The notes under the pieces were generated by a model, which saw nothing but the letters and a program-made list of their open reading frames with translations, was not told the origin of the DNA and did no database searches. A stretch of DNA of 49,251 bases, from contig JAGXHV010000079.1 in the NCBI GenBank assembly GCA_024636005.1, positions 1 through 49,251 on the forward strand, in the 5' to 3' direction. The position numbers were made by a program, and so were the translations under genes. Shown in pieces: positions 42,150 to 49,251 of the stretch (positions are counted from its first letter, which is position 1; every line of letters begins with the position of its first letter). Origin of the DNA: Bacillota bacterium (GTDB lineage Bacteria; Bacillota; Clostridia; Peptostreptococcales; Acidaminobacteraceae).

Positions 42150-44375
42150 ATGAAAGCATGGAAAGGGTTTAAAGGAACGCAGTGGAAAGAGCAAGTTGAA
42201 GTGAGAGATTTTATTGTAAATAATATGACACCTTATTATGGAGATGAATCATTTCTAGAGGGTACGACAGAACGAACTGAAAAACTATGGGGCAAAGTGA
42301 CATCCTTAATGGCAGAGGAGCAGCTCAGAGGCGGTGTATTTGATATTGACACTGAGAGGGTATCCAGTCTTCTGAGTTATGAACCAGGCTATATTGATGC
42401 TTCTCTCGAAGAAATCGTAGGGCTTCAGACAGATGCACCTTTAAAGAGAAGTGTTAATCCTTTTGGTGGCATACGAATGGCGAGAGATGCCTGTGAGGCA
42501 TATGGCTACAAATTATCAGACCAAGTTGAAGAACAGTTCTCGTTTAAGACAACCCACAATGATGGTGTGTTCAGAGTCTACAGCGAAACTATGAAAAAAT
42601 TGAGACGAAGTGGCTTGATTACAGGATTGCCAGATGCATACGGCAGAGGTCGCATTATAGGGGATTACCGCAGAATAGCCTTATATGGTGTCAATCGATT
42701 GGTGGATTTCAAAAAAACGGATCAAAAAGCCTTGTCTGAGCAGCCCATGAACGAGGATAATATTCGCTTGATGGAAGAAATCTTTAGACAACTCGATTTT
42801 CTTGGAAAATTGAAGGCTATGGCAAAAGCTTATGGGCATGACATCGGGCGCCCGGCTGAAAGCGCTAAAGAAGCTATACAATGGACCTATTACGGCTATC
42901 TGGGTGCCATAAAAGAACAAAACGGTGCTGCCATGTCGCTTGGAAGAGTCGGAGGGTTTCTGGATATTTATATAGAAAGAGATCTTTTGAGTGGAGATTT
43001 ATCAGAAAAAGGTGCGCAGGAGTTGATTGATGATTTCATCATTAAATTGCGTATGGCCAGGCAACTCAGAACTCCGGATTATAATGAGCTGTTTGCTGGA
43101 GATCCGCTCTGGATCACTGAAGTTGTGGGGGGGATGAGTCTTGATGGGAGAACCCTTGTTACAAAAAATGCTTTTCGGTTCCTGAATACTCTTGTAAATC
43201 TGGGTGCAGCACCAGAGCCGAATCTGACAGTATTATGGTCAAAGGACCTTCCGGAAACTTTCAAGACATATTGTGCGGCGATCTCAATAAAGACTGACGC
43301 AATCCAATACGAGAATGATGACCTCATGAGACCAATATTTGGTGATGATTACGGCATAGCATGTTGCGTATCTGCCATGAAAATTGGAAAAGAAATGCAG
43401 TTTTTCGGAGCGAGATGCAATCTTCCCAAAGTCTTCTTGTTGGCGATTAATGGTGGTTATGATGAAATGACCGGAGAACAGATTGGACCAGAAATGGAGG
43501 TCTTGGATGATCAGATTCTTGATTTCGATGCAGTGATGCAACGTTTTGATTTGTACACTGACTGGTTGTGTGGCCAATATGTCAACACCATGAATGTAAT
43601 CCATTACATGCACGATAAGTACGCTTATGAGAAGACTCAGATGGCACTTCATGATACAGATGTACATCGCTATATGGCCTTTGGAATAGCAGGACTTAGC
43701 GTGGTGGCAGATTCACTTTCCGCAATAAAGCATTCAAAAGTGACACCCATAAGAAATGAGCAAGGTTGGATTGTTGATTTTGTCATAGAAGGCGATTTTC
43801 CTGTCTTTGGAAATGATGATGATCGCGTCGATAAAATTGCAATAGCACTCTCAAAGTCATTTCATGAGCAATTGTCAAAATATGAGACCTACAGAAATTC
43901 AGAGCACACGCTTTCTTTACTCACCATAACTTCCAATGTCGTTTATGGCCTTAAAACCGGTAATACACCTGATGGCAGAAGAAAAGGTGAACCTTTCGCT
44001 CCAGGAGCGAATCCGATGCGGGGAAGAGAGAAAAATGGTGCAATTGCAGCGCTGAATTCTGTGGCGAAATTACCATTTGCTAGTTGTAAAGATGGTATTT
44101 CCTGCACTTTTTCAGTCACTCCTGCGACACTTGGAAAGACCGAGTCCGATAAAAAATCAAATTTGGTCGCATTGCTCGAAGGTTATTTTTCTAGTGGAGC
44201 TCATCATCTCAACGTGAATGTCCTCAACAAGGACAAGTTGATTGAGGCCATGCAACATCCGCAAAGACACCCAACACTGACGATTCGTGTCTCAGGTTAT
44301 GCGGTTGATTTTCATAAACTGAGCAGAGCGCAACAACTGGAGGTCATTGGCAGAACATTTCATGAGCGGGTTTGA
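42150..44375 (+). CDS. pflB: Pyruvate formate-lyase (formate C-acetyltransferase)
   Basis: PFL splits pyruvate with CoA into acetyl-CoA and formate by a glycyl radical mechanism under anaerobic conditions. The 741 residues match the true PFL length. The two active-site cysteines are Cys405-Cys406 in [10 protein letters not shown]; the glycyl radical site is Gly716 in [10 protein letters not shown] near the C terminus. [14 protein letters not shown] and [15 protein letters not shown] are further PFL blocks. Translation starts at ATG 42150 after AGGAGG. Expression is gated by the ZTP riboswitch directly upstream, which ties formate supply to purine and one-carbon demand. The activase gene follows at once. 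Confidence 0.97.
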   Translation: MKAWKGFKGTQWKEQVEVRDFIVNNMTPYYGDESFLEGTTERTEKLWGKVTSLMAEEQLRGGVFDIDTERVSSLLSYEPGYIDASLEEIVGLQTDAPLKRSVNPFGGIRMARDACEAYGYKLSDQVEEQFSFKTTHNDGVFRVYSETMKKLRRSGLITGLPDAYGRGRIIGDYRRIALYGVNRLVDFKKTDQKALSEQPMNEDNIRLMEEIFRQLDFLGKLKAMAKAYGHDIGRPAESAKEAIQWTYYGYLGAIKEQNGAAMSLGRVGGFLDIYIERDLLSGDLSEKGAQELIDDFIIKLRMARQLRTPDYNELFAGDPLWITEVVGGMSLDGRTLVTKNAFRFLNTLVNLGAAPEPNLTVLWSKDLPETFKTYCAAISIKTDAIQYENDDLMRPIFGDDYGIACCVSAMKIGKEMQFFGARCNLPKVFLLAINGGYDEMTGEQIGPEMEVLDDQILDFDAVMQRFDLYTDWLCGQYVNTMNVIHYMHDKYAYEKTQMALHDTDVHRYMAFGIAGLSVVADSLSAIKHSKVTPIRNEQGWIVDFVIEGDFPVFGNDDDRVDKIAIALSKSFHEQLSKYETYRNSEHTLSLLTITSNVVYGLKTGNTPDGRRKGEPFAPGANPMRGREKNGAIAALNSVAKLPFASCKDGISCTFSVTPATLGKTESDKKSNLVALLEGYFSSGAHHLNVNVLNKDKLIEAMQHPQRHPTLTIRVSGYAVDFHKLSRAQQLEVIGRTFHERV

Positions 44376-44376
44376 T

Positions 44377-45126
44377 ATGGATCTTAAAATTCATAAATTG
44401 GAGTCATTTGGAACATTAGATGGGCCCGGACTTAGAGGAGTGATTTTTCTAAGTGGGTGCCATAAAAGCTGTCGGTATTGTCATAATGCCGACTCTTGGT
44501 CGCTTTCCGGTGGTGAAGTTTGGTCGGAAGATGCGCTCTATGATTGGATCATGAGAAATAAGAGTTATTATCTTATAAACGGAGGGATCACATTTTCTGG
44601 TGGCGAACCGTTATTGCAGGCTAAAGCACTTATCGGTTTGTGTCATAGATTAAAAAAAGAAGGCTTCCATATCGCCATTGACACTGCTAGTGTGACAATG
44701 AATCAAGATGTGGAAGACCTTCTGAAAATCATAGATCTGATTATACTCGACATAAAACATGTTAATCCTGTAACTTTTTTGTGGTTGACAGGCGAAATGA
44801 TGGAGATTACAATCAATTTTCTTGAAATTCTGATTAATCGAAAACTGGATTATTGGATTCGACAGGTCATAGTTGAAGGGGTCAATGATACAATCGAAGA
44901 ATTGAAAATCCTTGAAAAAAAGACGTATTCCAGATATCGCAGAAGAATTGAGCTTATTCCACATCACAACATGGGAAGGCATAAATGGCCCATAGACTCC
45001 ATTGAAACAAGATTGGATGCGGATGAAACTTCTGAGCAGACCATGGACCGGCTCAATCAGGCTTTACTTTTTTTTTCAAAGAAAGACAATACAAATGAGA
45101 CGATCAAAAGACCGATGGAAATATAA
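44377..45126 (+). CDS. pflA: Pyruvate formate-lyase activating enzyme (radical SAM)
   Basis: PflA uses SAM and a 4Fe-4S cluster to put the radical on the glycine of PFL. The ATG at 44377 (MDLKIHKLESFGTLDGPG, 249 aa) best matches the family N terminus; it lies two bases after the pflB stop. The ORF-track TTG at 44347 and an ATG at 44362 are alternatives, and no strong ribosome site fits any of them, so coupling to pflB is likely. The CX3CX2C cluster motif is GCHKSCRYCHN, and GGITFSGGEPLLQ is the SAM-binding glycine-rich block. The middle (LDIKHVNPVTFLWLTGE) and VLPYH-like block (ELIPHHNMGRHKW) are recognisable but rather divergent. The 3' end overlaps a convergent small gene. Confidence 0.9.
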   Translation: MDLKIHKLESFGTLDGPGLRGVIFLSGCHKSCRYCHNADSWSLSGGEVWSEDALYDWIMRNKSYYLINGGITFSGGEPLLQAKALIGLCHRLKKEGFHIAIDTASVTMNQDVEDLLKIIDLIILDIKHVNPVTFLWLTGEMMEITINFLEILINRKLDYWIRQVIVEGVNDTIEELKILEKKTYSRYRRRIELIPHHNMGRHKWPIDSIETRLDADETSEQTMDRLNQALLFFSKKDNTNETIKRPMEI

Positions 45127-45257
45127 TATAGCTCCGACCGGGAGTCAATGGGACAAACCCCCTGGGGCAAATTTTTCCTGATAAGGTATGTGCTGATCAA
45201 TGTGTAAGCGCTTACACCAACAGCAATTACAAATAAAATATTGGATATCTTTTTCAT
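45057..45257 (-). CDS. Small membrane protein, function unknown
   Basis: A 66-residue minus-strand frame that I accept as real, because it has a strong ribosome site on its own strand (AAGGAGGT before the ATG) and a protein-like pattern: N-terminal membrane helix (NILFVIAVGVSAYTLISTYL), a short loop with NLPQGVCPIDSR, a second helix (ISIGLLIVSFVLSFF) and a basic end. Two helices in a hairpin are predicted. The last 70 bases overlap the end of pflA in the opposite direction. I do not recognise a named family. The loop with a lone Cys-Pro may be the conserved part. Confidence 0.72.
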   Translation of the reverse strand: MKKISNILFVIAVGVSAYTLISTYLIRKNLPQGVCPIDSRSELYYISIGLLIVSFVLSFFEKKSKA

Positions 45258-45360
45258 GAGTCGACCTCCTTAATCATAATATACCACAAATTAGTGATAA
45301 TTCACAGTAGAACTGGATAAAAAAATAGGGTATACTGTTTAAAAAGCATGGGAGGCATGA

Positions 45361-46215
45361 ATGACTTCAGATTTGATAAAATGGATACAATCTTTTCATA
45401 GCGATTGGCTGGATCAATTTTTCATACTCGTCACTATGCTGGGTGAAGAGTATTTTTATATTGCTATTCTTAGTATGATTTACTGGAACATAAACAAAAA
45501 AACAGCGAGATTTCTGGTTTTGATCCTTGCACTATCTGCTACAGTCAATGGAGCAATCAAAGAAATCGTTGGTCAGAGCAGACCAATTGGAGAAGCTGGT
45601 ATCAGGTCAATCTACACAGATACCGCGGAAGGAGCCTCTTTTCCTAGTGGACATACTCAAAATGCCACGGCTTTTTTCGGATCAGCTGGACTGGTTGCAA
45701 AGAACCCGTTTTTATGGATTGGATTTTCGATTCTCATAGTATTGGTTGCGATTTCCAGACTGTACCTAGGCGTACACTGGCCACTTGATGTCATTGCAGG
45801 TATTGGATTTGGAATAGTTTGCATTATTGTTGGAAAACTTATATATGAGAAAAGTGAAAGAGATGGAGAATACCTGCCATACTTTGTGATTTTGGCACTA
45901 GCGGTCGTATCAATTTTCATTTTGAATTCTTCGGCATATATAAAAGCTGTCGCTCTATTGTTAGGTTATCTCGTCGGATATTTTTTCGAAGAGAACTTTC
46001 TTCAGTTTGATGTCAGAGCACCACTCATCACTCAGATTATGAAATATTTTATTGGACTGGTTGTAACTGGAGCGATTTTCCTTGGTCTTAAAATGATTCT
46101 TCCCGCTGGAGTGTATTGGGATGGACTGAGGTATTTTCTGACGATATTTTTTGTGATGTTCGGTGCACCGGCGTTGTTCATGGTGATGAAATTGTCTAGA
46201 CATAGAATTTTTTAG
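45361..46215 (+). CDS. PAP2 superfamily membrane phosphatase
   Basis: A 284-residue protein with several membrane helices and the three-part PAP2 phosphatase motif: KEIVGQSRP (KX6RP), FPSGHTQ (PSGH) and SRLYLGVHWPLD (SRX5HX3D), placed about residues 62-150. PAP2 membrane enzymes remove phosphate from lipid phosphates such as undecaprenyl diphosphate or phosphatidic acid, or from phosphatidylglycerol phosphate. The C-terminal 110 residues add further helices beyond the PAP2 core. GGGAGG precedes the ATG. A YkgJ-type gene starts eight bases after its stop. Confidence 0.88.
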   Translation: MTSDLIKWIQSFHSDWLDQFFILVTMLGEEYFYIAILSMIYWNINKKTARFLVLILALSATVNGAIKEIVGQSRPIGEAGIRSIYTDTAEGASFPSGHTQNATAFFGSAGLVAKNPFLWIGFSILIVLVAISRLYLGVHWPLDVIAGIGFGIVCIIVGKLIYEKSERDGEYLPYFVILALAVVSIFILNSSAYIKAVALLLGYLVGYFFEENFLQFDVRAPLITQIMKYFIGLVVTGAIFLGLKMILPAGVYWDGLRYFLTIFFVMFGAPALFMVMKLSRHRIF

Positions 46216-46223
46216 AGGTGTAT

Positions 46224-46925
46224 ATGAGAATTGTCAAAAGTAAGGCTTATGCGCTCGAGAACGGACTTGTGAATCGACTTGAGACGCTTTATGAAAAGGT
46301 ACCAAGTGGTACTTGTGCCGGTTGTACCCGGTGTTGCAGTGAGTCAGTCAACATGAGTTATGTTGAATTTTTAAATATCCATGAGCATTTTATAGGGAAT
46401 GGAAGCATAATGGACCACCCGGATTTCGTGAATCGGTTGATCAAATACTATTTACTTGAACTTGTCCAGCCAATGAAATGTCCATTTTTAAATGCAAACA
46501 ATTTGTGTGATGTTTATACTTTCAGACCATTGCCGTGTAGAATATTTGGGAACACGACAAAAGCCGCGTACGAGTCCAATTATAAGGAAATCAAGTTTCA
46601 AAATATGAAAGTAGCTTACCAGTTGCTTCAAGAATCGGATCTTAAGATGCCTAAAAATGTTATTCATAAGGAAATCGGTTTTTGTGAGGATTATGTGGTG
46701 GACAAAAGGCTTGATAGAAATACAGTGCAATCGATGTATGATAAGCTTGTCAATATGGACGGGGAACTTGCGTTCAAGGGCTTTTTAAAGCCGACTGAGT
46801 TCAATCAGAACCTAGTCGGCTGGTTTATTGAAGCGTTACTTGATGAACTTGATCCCAAAGTGCTGACAAGGACCATGCTGAGCGATCTCAGACTGGAAGC
46901 TCTTAAGGCTGCCAATCTAGGATGA
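46224..46925 (+). CDS. YkgJ family cysteine cluster protein
   Basis: ATG 46224 is preferred over the GTG at 46218, which overlaps the AGAGGTG ribosome site (233 aa). Residues about 30-40 have CAGCTRCC, and about 90-118 have MKCPFLNANNLCDVYTFRPLPCRIFG. Together these are the cysteine pattern of the YkgJ/zinc- or iron-chelating family, thought to bind a metal or Fe-S cluster; function is unproven. The C-terminal half is not recognised. It follows the PAP2 gene with the same orientation and almost no gap, so the pair is likely one transcript. Its end overlaps the end of proC by nine bases. Confidence 0.85.
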   Translation: MRIVKSKAYALENGLVNRLETLYEKVPSGTCAGCTRCCSESVNMSYVEFLNIHEHFIGNGSIMDHPDFVNRLIKYYLLELVQPMKCPFLNANNLCDVYTFRPLPCRIFGNTTKAAYESNYKEIKFQNMKVAYQLLQESDLKMPKNVIHKEIGFCEDYVVDKRLDRNTVQSMYDKLVNMDGELAFKGFLKPTEFNQNLVGWFIEALLDELDPKVLTRTMLSDLRLEALKAANLG

Positions 46926-47720
46926 CATTTCCTTTGATTTTTCAGCACATTTTCTCATGGCTTCAATGATGGCATTACGGAATCCTTGTTCTTCTAGAGA
47001 CGCAACAGCAACTATTGTTGTGCCCCCTGGAGAAGTGACTTGATCTTTTAGTGCACCGGGATGCTTGCCGCTTTCCATCAACATGAGTGCGGCTCCGAAT
47101 AAACTTTGTGCTGCCATTCTATAAGCTTGATCACGTGGAAGACCCAGTAACACCCCAGCATCACCCATGGCTTCCATCATCATATAGGCATAAGCAGGAG
47201 AGGAACCATGAACAGCGATTGCTGCATGTATTTGTGCTTCTGTTATGAATTCCACTTTGCCAATGGCACTGAAAATATCATAAACAGTCTTAGTGATGGG
47301 GTCGAACTGCGGGATATTAGAACAAATTGACGTCATTGCCGCATTGACTGCTGCAGGAGTGTTTGGCATTGCACGGAACAATTTTGCCTTGCCCGCGTAA
47401 GGCTTCATCTGATCGAGAGTGATCCCAGCAGCTATTGAGATTATCAAGTGGTCTTCAGTGAGTACAGGGGCTATTTCGCTTAGAACTTTGGTTATGAAAT
47501 GAGGTTTTACTGCCAAAACCACTATTTTACTCATTTCTGCGACTTCCGAATTGACAAGGGTTGCCTCCACGCCGAGTCCTGTTTTAATGCGATTGAGACT
47601 TTCATTTCTGAGTACGCTGACTATGATTTCACTTTTATCGTAAACTTTGCCACTTATCAAACCTTTGACAATGGCACTGGCCATGTTGCCACCACCGATG
47701 AATCCAATGGAATATGACAT
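46917..47720 (-). CDS. proC: Pyrroline-5-carboxylate reductase
   Basis: ProC reduces P5C to proline with NAD(P)H. The 267 residues begin with the Rossmann motif GFIGGGNMASAIVKGL and have VVLAVKPHF, RAMPNTPAAV and the C-terminal signature GSSPAYAYMMMEAMGDAGVLLGLPRDQA followed by KDQVTSPGGTT. Glutamate kinase and glutamyl phosphate reductase genes are not in the window. The ribosome site AGGAGGT lies on the minus strand. It converges on the YkgJ gene with overlapping stops and no visible terminator between them. Confidence 0.97.
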   Translation of the reverse strand: MSYSIGFIGGGNMASAIVKGLISGKVYDKSEIIVSVLRNESLNRIKTGLGVEATLVNSEVAEMSKIVVLAVKPHFITKVLSEIAPVLTEDHLIISIAAGITLDQMKPYAGKAKLFRAMPNTPAAVNAAMTSICSNIPQFDPITKTVYDIFSAIGKVEFITEAQIHAAIAVHGSSPAYAYMMMEAMGDAGVLLGLPRDQAYRMAAQSLFGAALMLMESGKHPGALKDQVTSPGGTTIVAVASLEEQGFRNAIIEAMRKCAEKSKEMSS

Positions 47721-47852
47721 GGATACCTCCTGAATGTTTTTCTATTATTGTAACATGAAATAATCCATTTCGTTCAATTCCATTGAAAAATTCTTCAAAA
47801 TCAGATAATATGTTTATGTACCTATGAGTTGTATAAATAGAAAGGAAAAAAA

Positions 47853-48311
47853 ATGACTTTAAAAAAATATATTGAAAATTCAACAAAACCGTTGATCATG
47901 GAAGCACTTACCGATATGTATCCTGAATGTCTGGAACAAAGCGAGGCATATGAGGACGTGATTGATTTTGTTGTAAATACACCTGAATCCAATTTTGACG
48001 AGTTTGTCATCGAGGTCGGTCTCATTGATCCATCATCGGATGAGGATTACGAAGAAGGTGTCGATGAAGAAGCTTATCTCAGCATTTCAGGATACAGCGT
48101 CAAAGAAGATTTGCACTTTGCACTTGGTTTTTCCAAGTGGGAAGAGTGGGCAAATGCAAAACTCATAATCCAGGAAGATCTTATGATTTCACCAGAAGAA
48201 CTTATTGCAATCTGTATCTATGAAATGACTTTCTATGGATTTGATCAGGAAAGTATTTTAAAAGAATTGGTGGATCTTGAAAAAGGTATAACCAACGAAA
48301 TGTACCACTAA
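47853..48311 (+). CDS. Acidic protein of unknown function
   Basis: A 152-residue frame with a moderate ribosome site (AAAGGAAAAAAA) and its own terminator, so it is probably real. The protein is strongly acidic, especially residues 65-82 (DPSSDEDYEEGVDEEAYL). It has no signal peptide or membrane segment, and several aromatic residues in the second half (HFALGFSKWEEWANAK, CIYEMTFYGFDQES). The opening MTLKKYIENSTKP and YEDVIDFV suggest an all-helical cytosolic protein. I do not recognise the family. It stands alone, convergent with the LCP gene. Confidence 0.72.
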   Translation: MTLKKYIENSTKPLIMEALTDMYPECLEQSEAYEDVIDFVVNTPESNFDEFVIEVGLIDPSSDEDYEEGVDEEAYLSISGYSVKEDLHFALGFSKWEEWANAKLIIQEDLMISPEELIAICIYEMTFYGFDQESILKELVDLEKGITNEMYH

Positions 48312-48312
48312 A

Positions 48313-48365
48313 AAAAAGTCTCATTCAACCCGTTGAATCTTCGGGTGGAAAGAGACTTTTTATAT
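48313..48365. terminator. Bidirectional terminator between the acidic protein gene and the LCP gene
   Basis: AAAAAGTCTC (48313-48322) pairs with GAGACTTTTT (48352-48361). An inner ACCCG/CGGGT stem (48328-48332 with 48342-48346) makes a two-tier hairpin. A- and T-rich ends suit both directions. Confidence 0.87.
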
Positions 48366-48367
48366 TA

Positions 48368-49204
48368 TTAGAACCATTCATCCATCAATGCTTGTGTCGC
48401 TTCAGGGTCATGGAAAAAGTAGCTTAAGCCATCTTTTCCTGAGCCGATATAATCTTCTGGGAGGGTTTGAAAGTCCACAGATTCCTTATCAACACCATAC
48501 ATGGCAGTACCGAGTAGAGCTGCTTTTGCCGCAGACATATCGGTGTCGACATAATTCATTGCCTGATAAGCTATATAAGGAAGTTTAGGTGTGATCAAGC
48601 CTTTCGCGGCATTGACCAAAAAATCCTGTTGGCGTTCAATTCTTTTCACATCGCCACCATTGATTTTACCATCATTTGATTTTCTGAATCTGAGATAGGC
48701 CATAGCCTGATCACCATAAATGGTTTGTACACCAGGCTCGAAATCAATGTGTAGAGGTGGTTTGGAATAAGGGTCGTCGTATTGCATGCGGTATGGGACA
48801 TCGACTTCAACGCCACCAATTAGGTCGACGATTGCAGCCACACCGTCATAATCCACTTTAACGTAGTGGTCGACTTTGACATTAAGCAAGTTTTCAACTG
48901 TACGGACTACACCGGAGATTCCACCGATTTCTTTGAATCCAAAAACCGCATTGATTTTTTTCTGACCAAGACCATTCTTACCTTCAGTTGGTGCATAAGT
49001 GTCACGTGGTATGGAGAGTGCTTTGACTGTATTGGATTTTGTATCGATTGTCATGAAAAAAAGTGTATCTGTACGTGTGCCTTCGACACCCATGACGACG
49101 ATGTTCACCTTCTCGCTATAGACAGCACCGATAACGATTCCCCCAATGGCTATAAACACAAGAAACATGACCAATCCAATGATTATTTTCTTTTTGGTAC
49201 TCAT
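48368..49204 (-). CDS. LytR-CpsA-Psr (LCP) family cell-wall glycopolymer ligase
   Basis: LCP enzymes transfer teichoic-acid-like or capsular glycopolymers from lipid carrier to peptidoglycan outside the cell. Start chosen at 49204 (MSTKKKIIIGLVMFLVF, 278 aa), with GGAAGG upstream; the ORF-track start at 49237 adds 11 residues from the leader. The N-terminal membrane anchor (about 5-28) is followed by the extracytoplasmic LCP domain: TRTDTLFFMTID, ALSIPRDTYAP with the catalytic-region Arg-Asp, VDHYVKVDYDG, LIGGVEVDVPYRM, and AYLRFRKSND...RIERQQDFL with the conserved Arg residues. The polymer is unknown. It would act with lipid phosphatases such as the PAP2 protein nearby only by inference. Confidence 0.93.
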   Translation of the reverse strand: MSTKKKIIIGLVMFLVFIAIGGIVIGAVYSEKVNIVVMGVEGTRTDTLFFMTIDTKSNTVKALSIPRDTYAPTEGKNGLGQKKINAVFGFKEIGGISGVVRTVENLLNVKVDHYVKVDYDGVAAIVDLIGGVEVDVPYRMQYDDPYSKPPLHIDFEPGVQTIYGDQAMAYLRFRKSNDGKINGGDVKRIERQQDFLVNAAKGLITPKLPYIAYQAMNYVDTDMSAAKAALLGTAMYGVDKESVDFQTLPEDYIGSGKDGLSYFFHDPEATQALMDEWF

Positions 49205-49236
49205 AAATGACCTTCCTTTTCTATATCCTATTACCA

Positions 49237-49242
49237 ATTATA
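49237..49242 (-). promoter_or_regulatory. -10 box of the LCP gene promoter
   Basis: TATAAT on the minus strand, about 33 bases before the chosen start codon. The -35 would lie beyond the window end, so it cannot be judged. Confidence 0.35.
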
Positions 49243-49251
49243 AGGAACTGA

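Noticed and set aside
45127-45180. Possible terminator after pflA from the CCCCCTGGGG palindrome
   Set aside because: The loop would be too short and the T-run is not adjacent; the bases are explained by coding for the small membrane protein on the other strand.
1-49251. CRISPR arrays, tRNA or rRNA genes, insertion sequences, prophage or toxin-antitoxin modules
   Set aside because: Looked for direct repeat arrays, cloverleaf-like and rRNA-like segments, transposase motifs and small gene pairs; none was found. XerD is the housekeeping recombinase by context.

Overview
The window reads as a chromosomal segment from a low-to-moderate GC, anaerobic Firmicute of the class Clostridia. Evidence for this: strong AGGAGG-type ribosome binding sites; sigma-A-like promoters; the clostridial gene strings dxs-tlyA-argR-recN, xerD-deoB-punA-pdp, scpA-scpB, cmk-plsC-ispH-rpsA and miaB-mutS-mutL-miaA-hfq; a ferredoxin-dependent 2-oxoacid oxidoreductase; and pyruvate formate-lyase. 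I cannot name the genus from sequence alone. A non-sporulating or sporulation-reduced lineage such as the Fusibacter/Acidaminobacter group is one guess. Genes that usually sit in these strings in spore formers (spoIVB-spo0A after recN, dacF-spoIIA after pdp) and nadK between tlyA and argR are absent from those positions.

Layout. 1-7507: isoprenoid/rRNA/DNA-repair group (dxs fragment, tlyA, a two-gene chromate transporter, argR, recN), then a membrane diguanylate cyclase and xerD. 7543-10969: nucleoside salvage operon deoB-punA-pdp between terminators. 10952-14024: CCA/poly(A)-type nucleotidyltransferase, scpA, scpB and an acetyltransferase, tightly overlapped. 14121-17753: four-subunit 2-oxoacid:ferredoxin oxidoreductase plus an RpiR-type regulator. 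17758-21153: cmk, plsC, ispH, rpsA. 21269-28250: mixed region with an orphan cheR, pepF on the minus strand, a decayed TipAS-domain gene, an SLC13-type permease, an HD-GYP protein and a DUF975 membrane protein. 28346-32607: histidine phosphatase, aminotransferase, and a GlnK/GlnL-like two-component system. 32636-39935: miaB-mutS-mutL-miaA-hfq. 39953-45126: transketolase, a ZTP (pfl motif) riboswitch, pyruvate formate-lyase and its activase. 45057-49251: small membrane protein, PAP2 phosphatase, YkgJ-type cysteine-cluster protein, proC, an uncharacterised acidic protein, and an LCP-family cell-wall ligase.

How parts work together. Deoxy/ribonucleoside phosphorylases feed phosphopentomutase, whose ribose-5-phosphate enters the transketolase pool. 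Formate from pyruvate formate-lyase can supply 10-formyl-THF for purine synthesis, and the riboswitch before pfl senses ZTP, the alarmone of 10-formyl-THF shortage. A diguanylate cyclase and an HD-GYP protein suggest c-di-GMP signalling.

No rRNA, tRNA, CRISPR array, insertion sequence or prophage was seen. No stretch over 300 bases lacks a gene; the longest gaps (about 100-160 bases) hold promoters, terminators or the riboswitch. The most notable items are the ZTP riboswitch between tkt and pfl, the internally deleted TipAS gene, the HD-GYP protein with GYC in place of GYP, and several promoters interleaved with intrinsic terminators. I did not find a convincing wholly new biological system; most of the window is housekeeping.
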